A DNA stretch of 64,000 nucleotides from Zygnema cylindricum (taxonomy: Eukaryota > Streptophyta > Zygnematophyceae > Zygnematales > Zygnemataceae): positions 62,001 to 126,000 of the forward strand of contig JBBHKE010002024.1 of assembly GCA_037447655.1 (NCBI GenBank). The letters run 5' to 3'. Within the stretch, counting starts at the first letter, position 1, and every line of letters begins with the position of its first letter. Shown here in pieces: positions 1 to 10,900 of this stretch. Made by a program: the position numbers and the translations under genes. The notes below the pieces were generated by a model. The model searched no databases. It was not told where the DNA came from and worked only from the letters and a program-made list of their open reading frames with translations.

Positions 1-765
1 GGCTCCTGCGAGGACACGTGGCGGCCGCAGGCGGTGCGGGCTTTGCGAGGTGAGCGCGTGACGCATGTTGCGGCGGGGCGGCGCCACAGCATCGCGTGGA
101 CGAAGGGCGGCCGCATGTTCGGATGGGGGGACTCGCGCCACTGCCAGCTGGGCCGGGCCGCAGAGTATGTACTCACATGTTGCAGGCGTCTTGCAGTCGT
201 CTTTTGGGCATGTTTCGGTCAGCTTATTGGTCATGTTTTGGTTATCTTTTGGTCATGTTTCGGTCATCTTTTGGTCATCTTTTGGTCATGTTTTCGGTCA
301 TCTTTTGGTCATGTTTTCGGTCATCTTTTGGTCATCTTTTGGTCATGTTTCGGTCATGTTACTTTGACATTTGGTCATATTTCGGTCAAGATACCCGATA
401 TGGGCAAACTTGTACTTTATCCAGTCTTTTTGTCTTTTTACCAAAAGATGACAAAAAAAATGAACAAAACCTGACCAAACATGACCAGAAAAGCATGTAA
501 GTGAGGCTATGTTTACTGAGTTTCCAGAGCTTTTTGTATATCCTAGAGGTTCTAGTTTCTGTAATCCTAGAGGTGCTTTTGCGGACAATCTCGTGTCACC
601 TCTCTGTCTTTGGCAGAAGAAAATTGCGAACTGAATGGAGATTTTTTTGTTATTTTTTTGTTTCTGTTTTCTGCTCTTCTGTTAGAGCTTCTGGTCTTTT
701 GAAACTGGAGATTTCCAAATCACATTTGGTCTTTAGAGTTTTTCAGTCTCACGCCAGACCCCCCC

Positions 766-834
<69 letters not shown>

Positions 835-2518
835 CTCTGCCTCTGTCCCTCTCGCTCTCTTTTCTCTCTCTCCTCTCTCTCTTCCCCTCTTTCTCTCCCT
901 CTCTCTCTCCTCTCCCTTCTCTCTCTCCCTCTCCCTCTCCCTCTCCCTCTCCCTCTCCCTCTCTCCAGCAGAAAAAAGCAGCTGGCTAACTAGGATTTTG
1001 TGTCCTCCTTCTGTCTCCGTCTCTTTCGTGTTTTCTGTTGTCTGTTTGTGCAGGCGAGCCGTGCTGGAGCCAACATCCATGGAGGGGCTTCCGTCCTCTT
1101 CCGCCCTCTTTCTGGCGGCTGGAGGTGACCACTGTGTGGCGGTGTTTGAGAGGGAGAAGCCGTCCGGAGGAGTGATGCGGCCGATTCCGCGGGCAGCCGT
1201 GGCTGGAGGAGGAAGGTGGGGAGGTGGTTTGAGATCCGAGGATCGGCAATGTCAGTTGGGGCTAGACGTGGGGCCCGCCACACCATTATTGGGCCCCTCC
1301 CCTCTGAGAGCTCCTGTGGCTTTCCAGGAACCAATGGGAGAGAGTCCTCCGGATGATTCCTGTTTTCGAGAGCTCCCTCTGCTGTCCCTTGGAGGCGCTG
1401 TGCCTCCCTCTACCCCTGGTAGGGAACAAAATAGTAAAGCTTTTAGGGATTTTTGGGAGACTGCAGGAGGCGGAGCAGGAGGAATAGGAGGAGGATTAGT
1501 AGGGGTAGGAGGAGGAGGAGAGAGAGGAGGAGGAGAGTCTGCGGAGTATATGCAGAGGCAACAGCTTCTGTGGTTTTGGTGGTTGTGTGCTCAGGCTCAG
1601 TTGTGGCCTCAGGGGGGAGCTTCTCCTTTCGCTTCTCTGATTTCTGGGGACAATCTCTCTCTGCCTCTCCCTCTCCAGATGGGGAGAGACGAGGGATTGC
1701 CGCCTCTTGTTAGAGGAGGGAGTGGGAACGAGGGTGGAGGCTCTGGTAGAGGATTGGGAGGAAGCGGCCAGCTGGAATGGACGATGACAGGAGGAGGAGG
1801 AGGAGGAGGAGGAGGAGGAGGACGAGGACAGGAGGAGGAGGAGGAGGAGGAGGAGGAGTAGGACCTCCATGGATTTTGACTGACTTCATATCTCCCCACG
1901 GAGATAATTTTACATCTCACGGCGGTTCCGGGGCACATGGGGAGGGAGAAGAGAGAGGAGGTGGTGTAGCCAGCAATAACTGGAGGAAGAGAGAGAGGGA
2001 GGAGGAGAGAGGAGATTCTGACAGTGCGAGGAGAGTGAGACGTCCTGGAGGAGGGAGTGATCCGGTGAAGGTTTGCAGCAACTGTCACACGAGTGCGACG
2101 CCTTTTTGGAGGAAAGACCGGCTGGGCGGCATGCCTCTCTGCAACGCCTGTGGCCTTTATTTTGCCAAAAACGATGCCCACCGCCCCAAAATGCTGTGGA
2201 AGAGAGGTGGGCTTACTTTTTTTGCTCTTTCTCGAGGTTTTGTTGTGTGTATGATGTTGGAAAAGTTCGACAATTTTTGTTCGGCTTTGAATACTTTGTA
2301 TTCTTTTGGCTCCTTTGATCTTGCAGGGAGTTCTATTGTAGATTAGTGGAGCTTTCGGTGGTGATGCATTGTTCTTTTCAGACTTTTGCGATGCAGTTTT
2401 TTTTTTTGTTGTGCTTCTTGTATTTGCTTATTCTTTCTTTTTAAAAGGCACATGTTGAGTTTGGAAGTTTTTTGTGCTGACCGTTGTTCTGGACTTATTT
2501 GCAGGAGAGGATGCTTGA
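1..2518 (+). CDS. RCC1-repeat protein, C-terminal part, apparently joined to a GATA-type zinc finger (5' end outside window)
   Basis: Proposed exons are 1-164, 1054-1857, 1974-2206 and 2505-2518. Exon 1 encodes a classic RCC1 blade (HVAAGRRHSIAWT, then MFGWGDSRHCQLGR). It ends at a perfect GTATGT donor in phase 2. The next exon, after a TTTGTGCAG acceptor, resumes in frame with another RCC1-like strand (FLAAGGDHCVAVFE). RCC1 propellers typically act as chromatin-linked exchange factors or protein-binding platforms. The frame then runs uninterrupted through a Gly/Arg-rich linker to a poly-Glu stretch near 1857. The GATA finger lies in another frame, so a 116-bp intron (1858-1973) is inferred; its acceptor has a poor pyrimidine tract. 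A length change in the GGA repeat, or two separate genes, would also explain the switch. The last exon adds only a few codons before TGA. The RCC1 part is secure; the join to GATA is inference. Confidence 0.55.
211..388 (+). repeat. Minisatellite in the RCC1 gene intron
   Basis: An array of about 11-bp units alternates between GGTCATCTTTT and GGTCATGTTTC variants, roughly 15 imperfect copies. It lies just inside the first intron seen in the window. It also produces long spurious open frames in all three plus frames. Confidence 0.9.
760..967 (+). repeat. CT-rich microsatellite tract
   Basis: A near-pure (CT)n run is followed by CTCCCT-type imperfect repeats. It occupies the same intron as the minisatellite, about 90 bp before the acceptor of exon 2. 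It may serve as an extended pyrimidine tract. The purine strand gives a spurious Glu/Arg open frame. Confidence 0.9.
1790..1857 (+). repeat. GGA trinucleotide repeat in coding sequence
   Basis: A (GGA)n tract is interrupted by GGACGAGGACA. In frame 2 it encodes poly-Gly then poly-Glu, continuing the RCC1 frame. In frame 1 it encodes poly-Arg then Gly, leading to the GATA finger. Slippage here would change which frame is joined to the finger. Confidence 0.85.
2065..2206 (+). other. GATA-type zinc finger domain
   Basis: The translated segment has the CX2C-X18-CX2C spacing of a GATA finger: CSNC, then TPFWRKDR, then CNACGLYFAK. It is followed by a basic tail ending RPKMLWKR. GATA fingers bind WGATAR DNA. 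The 18-residue loop is the usual plant spacing, but the CNACGLYF...RP tail looks more like animal and fungal GATA proteins than like the common land-plant CNACGIR form. A donor (GTGGGC) follows at 2207, right after the basic tail. The domain identification is firm; its membership in the upstream RCC1 gene is not. Confidence 0.88.
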
Positions 2519-5214
2519 GAAGCCGCCACCTGTCAGCACAAAGTCAGTCAGTCATTTTCACATTTTTCGTTGAGACGTGCGCACAAACAAGAAGCCAAGG
2601 AATCTCTCGGTTTTCATTTGGAGAGTTGCCATATAGTGTGGCGATAATCTGGGTTTCAAGGTGGTTTTGCTGAGAACTTCAATCCGGTTTATGAAGGCGA
2701 GTTGTCAGACGGTGGATGTATTTGGCAGGGGCTGCTGGACAGGGGAGGTGGGCCCAGAAGTGCTCCATCATTATGTAAACGTATGGGAGGGGCTGCGAAT
2801 AAAAATAAAAAAGTGCAAAGAGGTTGGCGGAGGGACTGTGAGTAATACAAAGCTTACCTGCGGCGACAGGCGGAGGAGGAGGAGGAGGAGGGGCAAGTTG
2901 TCTGAAGGTTTGAATGGGAGGAAGGGCGAGGAGGGACCTGCCATGGAGGAAGCTGTGCGGATGACCCGGGGCCCTCCTCACAGCTTTTGTCCATGGCAGA
3001 GTGCCGGGAGGTAGTTATGCCGCGACTCTCAAAGGGTTTCAGAAGACCTCCATGTCTTCCAGCTGCTCGAGAGGGCCTTTTGCAGTTTTGCAACAGCATA
3101 TGATGAACGTATTCCTTAATTCATCGACGTATTTCTTAATTTCTTAGTATTAGTATTCCGCCCCGCATGGGATGGCATGCATGCTCGCAGCATTTCCATT
3201 GGTAGTAGACAGGCACGGTACGGACGGTACGGTAGTCCGACGTAGTAGCAGGTCGGCATAGGTCGGCGTAATCCGTTATTTGCAGATGTAAATAGCCCGT
3301 ATACTTGCTGTAATTGAGCAGACTATAGGATAGCCTACGGGTGCATAGAAAGGCAGGGTGTAGGGATATGTACGGAGCAGCTTGTTTTGTATTCTCGCTG
3401 CCTATTTTTTGTATTCCGGTTTTTATCAACGGCAGTAAAAGTAATGACAAAGAAAAAGTAGTGTACTGATGTGGAGTTGCCAAGGGATGGTTTGCATTTG
3501 TGATGTTTTTGACTGATAAGATGACATGGTAAACAAAAAAAAAAACATGGCAGCCATTTTTGGGGTTTATTGCTATCTTTGGCAATTCTTTTGTCTTAAA
3601 CATTGCCAATTTTCTGAAGTTTCACCTGTATGATGGAGGTTGCTTGGAGATAAATGGAAAATATGTGAAAAGCTTGAGAACCCAAGGTAATAAGCTTCTT
3701 TAGCTTTTTTAGCAGCATAGAAAATGTCGCCAGTATTGGACCGCCAATGTTTGCAAACAAGTGTGCATTTTGGGAGCTGCAAGACACCAACAGTTTTAGA
3801 CCCAATAGAACCTATGTACTTGCCCAATACCTCTGTTAATGTCTTCGAAAGAGGGTTATTGAATACCATTTCTTTCTCTACAAATCATCCTTGGTCTTGT
3901 ATACTCTTTTCGCTCAACCAGCTACCAAGTGGCACCATGTACCAGCAGTTACCCATAACTTTAGGAGTAAATGTGTTCATAATCACTTTTTCATCCCACT
4001 ATTTGCTTTCGAAAGGCCTGATGTGGAAAACTCCATGATAAAAAAAGAAATGCTGATGCTTTATGTTGTTCCTCGTCCTCACTGACGATGACCCAAGCAC
4101 TCAGAGGTGAACATGACAAGAATTGGAAGAAAGTTCATGGAACATATTTTATTGGCTATAATAATCAACCGCATCAGAGCTAAACGGGCATAATGCAGTT
4201 GCTGCTCTCTGCTGAATCATCACAACATCAAGAAAAAAGTCTATAGAGCCACATTCAACAATTATCATGATTGTAAGGTTCCTTTCCCATTAAGTTGGGT
4301 TGGTAAAAGTTACTTCAGAGCAGGTCCCAAACATCTGTAGCCAGGAGCACACTGGGCAAAACAAGGCTTTACAACCACACTTCACTGTTGTTCAAAGTTG
4401 TCGCTATGGAGGTTGCCAGGGGACTCTTAAAACATCCAAGACAATGAGCAACAGATGTAAACCTTCAAGGAGAAAAAAGATTTTAAGGAGATTATCATAT
4501 TTCTAGCTAAAACAAGCCAAATCCATAAACTCCGTCGTTACCGCTAATTAGCGTTCTACTGGCCTTTAAACTCAGTTTTCACGATGCACACTTTTTTGGA
4601 AAGGTAATCCAAAAGTTGTGATGGAAAAGAAAACTGCTTACCATTGGATTAGTGGTTTCCAAATGGAAGTCCGACAGGTGTGAATAGAGGCAAGTTTATT
4701 TAAGTGGCGAAAAACACTTTAGTGCTAATAGCGATACGCGGTGTAATGGTTCCCAACTAGCCAGTTCACAACCCAAAAAACATCTGCGTATTTGAAGCAT
4801 GAATACCATCTGTTTACATGAAGGCAGCATGAGGACACATGAAGATTGGCAGCTCAACCACTAAATCCGTTTTAACATTCAAATCCGCCGGTGCACCTAC
4901 CAATAAGAAACATACAGACATTTGAATGCTTTCTCGTCAACTTTTGCAATAATGATGCTTGCAGTTAGACCATTCAAGCCAGGCTTTCAGTCTGGGACAC
5001 TAGAACAATGACAAGCGGATGATATTTTTGATAAGAACTTCTTGCCCATGAGCCCGCAATTTTGCAAGGCGTGAATCATTTAATATCAGCATCGTCAATT
5101 TCCAACGGCCTGCCTGCACCTTGAATGCACTGTTGTGACACGTGATACTTGTCCTGAATCTATCAGTACAAGTTTTAAATCCAATGACAGTCTCCCTCTC
5201 AGGCACTGAAAAGC
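2519..5214. other. Intergenic region between convergent gene ends
   Basis: This holds the presumed 3' UTR of the RCC1/GATA gene and the 3' flank of COX5b, which converges from the right. A GGCGGAGGAGG repeat lies near 2868-2895. The short open frames at 3573-4038 have no motif I recognise and could be transposon debris. I see no gene I can support here. Confidence 0.6.
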
Positions 5215-7038
5215 CTAATGATGTGCACCAGGAAGGCCACCTTCGCCAACAACCTTCAGCTGCAAAACCATTCACATGACAGCATGCCAGAATAAGCCAT
5301 CGTCCAGTGAACAACTGCTATGAAAGTCAGGAGTTTCTTAACGATCATGTTAAATAATTTTACAGATGCAATATGCATGACCTTAAAGATTCTAAGTAAA
5401 AACGCAACAGACAAGAATTCCTTTTTAACTTCAGCCAAGACTGTTTATCAACAACCTGTTTCCAGACATACAAACAAACACGAAGTTAAAATTGTCCTCT
5501 GCAGCAAAGCCACAGCAATAGGCCAACCATTAAACTGCTCTCATAAAATGATCATAGAAGGATTAACCTAACGCTGCTGAGAAATACTGAAGGCTCCTGA
5601 CTTCCATAGACGCCTTACCTCAAAGACCTGGCCACAAACGACACAATCGTGGGGAATGCCCTTTTTCAACTTGAACCAGACTACGTCATGCTCCTCCTCT
5701 GATTCACAAGTGTAAAATCCGCTCCAAAACAAACCAAAAGGAGGCTGTCAACAAGTGATCAAGTTTCCAGATATGCTAATTTATGCTGTGGATGAGCTAA
5801 GAAGAGACAGCTTCAAAAATAAACAAAAACCGTTAATATTCAAACAATAAAAAACGCTGCTACAAAAAATTATTGCACTTCCGACATTCAAAGTTATTGC
5901 ACTTTCAACAGTGATGATATCAACTTCATCCTGAGTTCAGGATCAAAAACTATAGAAAATGAAACCACTCTGCAGGAAACCTCTAAATCATCAAGCTAGG
6001 AAATGACCTGCAGACACCAAGATTCTTTCGACCTTTGCACCAATGTAGCGGGTGTGAGCTCACCTGCATAGCCGCCAGAGCAGCCAACAATGCGCTCATC
6101 AAATACGGACTCCACAACAGCCGGAGCTTCCTGAAGAATGACTCAACACCTTCGGGCGTAAGTGCACACATGACATCCCAGAAAGATTAAAAAATCCAAA
6201 ATGGAAATGCTGCAACTGGGTTTACATGCACCTGGAAAAATAAAAGAAACTGCTGAGCTGCAGTCTAGTATACGATGCAAATATTCTTTCTCTGAGACAA
6301 ATGCATTGCACAGTGCACCCTTCTGGATGCTATGTTAAAAACAGCGCCACACGGTTTACTCCCTGACAGAGGCACCAGTTACTCATTCATTAAGTAGAAA
6401 AACGACATTAAATCCAGGACTGTACTGGCAACCTAATAACCTTTTATGAACTTGCCTTTGTTCCAAAAGGGCCTCGTGGGGGAGCAGTCTCAAAACGAGT
6501 GGTTCCCTGGCCACCAAACAACAGAAGAGCCTCAATAAAGAACAATACGACAGCTCCGTTTTGTGAAGCAAATGCCGATGAACTGCGCAAAGTTAGGAAA
6601 TCATTTAATACTGATGACATTACCTGCAATTGCGCTGCTATCTCCTCCCTCTCGAGACCAGTGGCATGTTCATATTCTTGCAAGAGACCATCTGCATCGG
6701 TTGAGTTTCTGCGGGGTCAGCATAAAGCCGAGCTCGCATAGACATATTACAACGTTATCGAATATTCTACTGTAGCATGGATACCGCCACCATTGGTCGA
6801 CAAAAGCTGTAGACTCTGCAAAAGGCATTGGAATGAAAGCACTACCTTCCAGCTTTGCAGCCTCTTTTAACAGAGTTTGACTTCTGGAAATCCAACCGGA
6901 AGAAAATGATCGAACGAAGCCATGACTGCCGTCACTGACTCCTGCTGGTGCAGGATACAGGCGAGAAACGCAAGGACTGGTTGATGTCACCCGACGGGCG
7001 ACAGCGTAACCTAATGCCGCAGTCGCTTTCCTGAACAT
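5215..7038 (-). CDS. COX5B: Cytochrome c oxidase subunit 5b, mitochondrial
   Basis: The exons on the minus strand are 7038-6846, 6691-6624, 6506-6456, 6130-6064, 5698-5619 and 5259-5215. They join in frame to 168 codons (167 aa), the usual size for plant COX5b. The product is a nuclear-encoded zinc-binding subunit of respiratory complex IV on the matrix side of the inner membrane. The first 50 or so residues are Arg/Ser/Ala-rich and lack acidic residues apart from one Asp, as in a mitochondrial presequence. Family landmarks are RGPFGTK (about 98-104), DERIVGC (115-121), EEHDVVWFKLKKG (128-140), CVVCGQVF (145-152) and LKVVGEGG near the end. Cys121, Cys145 and Cys148 are the expected zinc ligands. 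Plants lack the second Cys of the animal CxC pair, and so does this protein. The intron after GTK needs a GC donor (AAAG/GCAAGT). The start is the first true ATG in frame; an upstream extension would use GTG. Confidence 0.93.
6131..6455 (-). other. GC-AG intron of COX5b (intron 3)
   Basis: On the minus strand the exon ends AAAG and the intron begins GCAAGT. This is the standard form of rare GC donors, which otherwise match the consensus strongly. No GT donor nearby keeps the frame into the next exon (GAAGCTCCGG after CTTCAG). Confidence 0.8.
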
Positions 7039-7789
7039 GATTTTTCGTAGCGTGAATATGGTCACAGTTAGGTTTCAGACTTTCAGCAACAACGGCCTTT
7101 ATTTTCGAAGTCACAAGGCTACAAACGTAAAAGAGCTTCAAAGTGAAAAGGAGAAGTTCATCAAAGGTGCCAGCTTTGCAAAGCTAAAAGAATGCCGGAG
7201 GGGGGGCAGAAGACAAGCGTACGGCAGTGCGGCGACGCTTTCGTATACGTACGGTATGCCACGAGTGGCGGTGTAAAAACTAAAAGAACTCGGACACTCC
7301 GTTATGCTGGCGCTAGGCATGCAGTTGAGCCATTTACTGTATTGCAGAAAAAGAATCGGCATCCACCCAATCAAAAATCACGACATGATAGACAGGATTT
7401 ACTGTTTATTATTGAGAGTGTTTTACTGTTTTAGTGCATATATGATGTCGAACAGTTGAAGTTCAACAATTGAACAGCTGATTTTTTTTTTACACCGGAA
7501 GAGCGTTTATATCGCCATATCGTCCTTTGATTAAATTATTTTAAAGGAGAAAAACGACAATTCGTCATATCGGCAGATTTGTTTAAAAAATAAAAATCCT
7601 CGAAATCATCTTCCAAACGCAAAACTACAGTACAGTACAGTACAGTAACTTCGCATCGGCCAACAGTCCGATGCGGGACAATACGTAATTGTAATTGTTT
7701 GTACTTTGTACGCCTTCGGGCGCAACCGCGGGGAAGGGGAGTTTGTTAATTTCAAAATATTTGTTTTACCCAAGCCTCCACTGATACAG

Positions 7790-7815
7790 TACACCGTCGA
7801 TCGTATTTAGCGTGT
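7790..7815 (+). repeat. Dispersed 26-bp motif, copy 1
   Basis: The motif begins TACACCGTCGATCG and ends TATTTAGCGTGT. It is identical at 15826-15851 and 27915-27940. This copy lies about 145 bp upstream of the PDS5 ATG. The ends ACAC and GTGT are complementary, so the motif is weakly palindromic. Confidence 0.85.
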
Positions 7816-7884
7816 TGAACACTAATTCGGCGCCCCTAAATTTTGACCCTTGAACCTTAAATAGAATAAATGACGCTATTTAAG

Positions 7885-7909
7885 GACGTGGACCATAATT
7901 TGCCACGTC
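7885..7909. promoter_or_regulatory. Inverted pair of ACGT-core boxes upstream of PDS5
   Basis: GACGTGG and CCACGTC form a perfect 7-bp inverted repeat separated by 11 bp, centred about 60 bp upstream of the PDS5 ATG. ACGT cores are typical bZIP and bHLH targets in plants. A TATTTAAG box lies immediately upstream at about 7877-7884. Function is inferred. Confidence 0.35.
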
Positions 7910-7958
7910 TCTTCCTCTCTCTTAGTTTAAGGCTTGTCTTCTATCTCATTCGTGTGCC

Positions 7959-10900
7959 ATGTCTACCAGAAGCATGAATTCGACGCTTTCTTTACCTGAG
8001 ATTGGGAAACGCCTCGCTCCAGGTGTTACGCAGAAGGAAGCACTACTGAAGCTGCTAAAGGCAAGTTTTTGGAGACAAGATGCTTTTATTCAGCATAAAA
8101 AATACCCCATGTCACTCAGGTTTTTTTCTTGCTGCCCAGATGATGCATTTTGTGCTGAATGGTGTGAATTTGAAGTAGATATTTACGCCGGCATATTGAT
8201 GGTATCATCTGACGCTGTTTCTGTGGGAAGATGGTCATCCAGGCGGCAGCATCGCAGCTGCAGGAAGTGCAGCAGTCTGCGGGGCCGGGAACGACGGCCG
8301 CGATCAAGCCGTGTGTGGAAGCCATCGTGAAGCCCGTGTATTTGAATCACCGAGATAAAGATGTTCGTTTGTTTGCAGCGCAGTGTTGCAGCGAGGCCTT
8401 GAGGGTCTTCGCCCCTGACCCTCCATACAGTGACCCCCAGCTAAAGGTTTTTTTTGTTTTTCTTACTATTTTTGTGTTTGATATATTGTCCGCTTTTTTG
8501 CGTGCATACTGCGCTGATACTTCTTATTATTTTTTTTCCTTGCAAACAGTTCAATCATCCTGGTCCGATTGTCTGCATGTACAAAATTTATCTGAAAATG
8601 CAGCCTTGATGGCTGTTGTCTATTTGCAATTTTATGCAACGAGGTTCAGATTTCGGCAGAGGACAGAAACTAATTTCTATATCTATCCATTTCTTTTTAC
8701 AGGAAATTTTTGAGCTTGTGGTGGAAATCTTTCACCGTCTAAGTGAAGTGCAGAATGAAACCTTGATTAATCGTGTTGTCGGCATTTTGGAGACTCTTGC
8801 CAAAGTGAAGACATGCATCGTTATGCTGGACCTTGAGCTCGATAAACTTGTCTTGAAGATGTTCGAGGTGTTTTTTTCAACTATTAGGTGATTTACATAA
8901 CTATTTTGATGTGTTTATTGGCTTTTGGTTTGATTGGTTGGCGTTCTACAATATAGCCCATGCAAGGGTTTCTTGTCCTGGGTGTGGACTACATGGTTCT
9001 TAAAAATCAAATCTGCAATGTCTTGTCGTTACCGTCGAAGGGTGTCACGTACACAGTTTGCTGGCTTTGGCCCAACTTTGTTCTTCAGCGGTGGCTCCTT
9101 GTTATGCAGTAACTTAAGAGATTTCATTTTACACTGAATTTCTCTGAAGTTCTGCCCTTATTGTTTTTGCCCCAGTCAGAAGCATGCTCAAAATGTTCAT
9201 ACAGCCATGTTGGATATCATGGCAACCATTCTGGAAGAGAGTGAAGAGATATCCCAAGGACTTTTGGATGCAGTACTTGTGAACCTTCTGGGGCGAAGGA
9301 AGGTAAATTCTTATCTTGTTCGTCCTTTTCGGTGTCAGGTATGCCGTCAAGGTTGGGAACCTGAATGCTTCATTAGTATTGTTATGCTATGATTTCTTTC
9401 TTTTTCCAGGTAGTATTTTAGTCTCCTTTGCTGCTACTTGCCAAAAGGAAACTTTGGTTGCTTGAAATATTGTCAACTTATTGCGGTGTGTTATTGTTCC
9501 AGGAACAATCACCTGCTGCATATGGGTTAGCTGTTAGACTTGTGCAACGGTGTGCAGATCGCCTTCAGCCCGTTGTGCAACGATTTTTTACCACAGTTAT
9601 GCAGGATCCTCAGTCTGTGGAAAGTAGAATAAGTGAAGAATACCACGAAGTCATACTGGAGATTTATATAACGGCTCCTCAAATGCTGGTTGCGGTATTG
9701 CCGCACTTGTTGGAGGAACTTGGGGTAAGTAAGACCAATTTATCATTTGCATATTAGCGTAATTCCAGACTATCCTGCTGCTAGAGCTGTGCAATCGAAG
9801 GCTGCATTGTGTGCTGAAGACTTACCACAGGAAAGATCATGATGGCAGATTCTGATTTGCAAAGATCTCTTGGTTCATGTTAGATTTCCACTTTCAAAGT
9901 TCTGGAAGACACAGGTTTTAGATGGCTTTTACATCTGCTTTAACACCTATACGCAGCAAACCTCTTGTCTATCTAAATGTTTAAGCCATCCATGTTAAAT
10001 CCCTCGGATGCTATGTGCCGGGATGTGGACACTGACAGCCTCAATTGTGGAATCTGCCTGCTGGCATTCAGATGAGAGCTGACATTGCTGCATTGCTGGG
10101 GAAATGACAGATAGATGATGTTGAAAAACGTATGAAGGCTGTCACAATGCTGGGAAAGCTGTTTTCAATACCTGAGCAACATGCTGATCAAGATTACCGC
10201 CAACTTTACCTGGAATATATGGGGAGATTTGTGGATAAGTCTATGGATATCAGATTGAAGATGCTGGAATTATCACAAGCATACTTGCTGAATATATCTT
10301 CCAACGGACAAGATCATTTTGGTATGCTCTTTGACTTATTTTATGCTTCACACTTGGAGTCTGCGTTTGTTTCCAAGGTTCCGACAAGTATTCTTAAGTC
10401 AGGAACGAATGCTAAGACATTTGCTGTTGGCTAATTTAATCTTGATGTGTTCCTCGACAGAGGCAATCGCCGCGCGGTTAATGGATTTTGAGGAAAAAGT
10501 TCGGTTTCAAGCTGTGAAGGTCATCTGTACAGTTGCACAAGCTAAACCAAACATGGTGCCCATGCAAGTTCTTAAACAGGTGGCTGGACGACTTAGGGAC
10601 AAGAAGGTGAGTGATTTCCGTTATGGTGGTCCTGTTGACTGGAGCTTGTTGATCAACAGAACCACATATTTGGTTTTCCACAGAGGCAAAAGTCCTGGGC
10701 CTGGCCACCGGCCTGGAACATTGTTGGAGGAAATGCGTCCATAAAATAGAGTATTGTTACTTTCAACTGCGTGTTGCACCTGTGAATGCTATTATTGTTT
10801 TCGCAGCCTTTTTTTCTTCTGTGTGTATATTGGGATATCTTCAGTTCCTCCTGCAATGCACCCGTTAGGCAATGTCAGGAAGGAGATTAGGTTGTGCGTC

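Larger units (their letters stand above)
7039..7958. promoter_or_regulatory. Divergent intergenic promoter region between COX5B and PDS5
   Basis: The 920 bp separates two start codons on opposite strands, so it must hold both promoters unless an undetected gene intervenes. It contains a short GTACA-type repeat near 7628, a copy of a dispersed 26-bp motif (7790-7815), a GGCGCC-containing site near 7830 that loosely resembles an E2F site, an inverted pair of ACGT boxes (7885-7909), and a CT-rich tract just before the PDS5 ATG. Shared regulation is inference from position only. Confidence 0.5.

Noticed and set aside
733-1080. Glu/Arg-rich open frame on the minus strand
   Set aside because: It is the complement of the CT microsatellite in an intron; no real coding signal.
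1496-2181. Ser- and Pro-rich open frames on the minus strand opposite the GATA gene
   Set aside because: They arise from the GGA repeat read on the other strand; the GATA finger fixes the coding strand as plus.
3573-4085. Open frames on both strands that might be transposon protein
   Set aside because: A short SFSTNHP segment faintly recalls Ty3-type integrase, but nothing upstream or downstream supports it.
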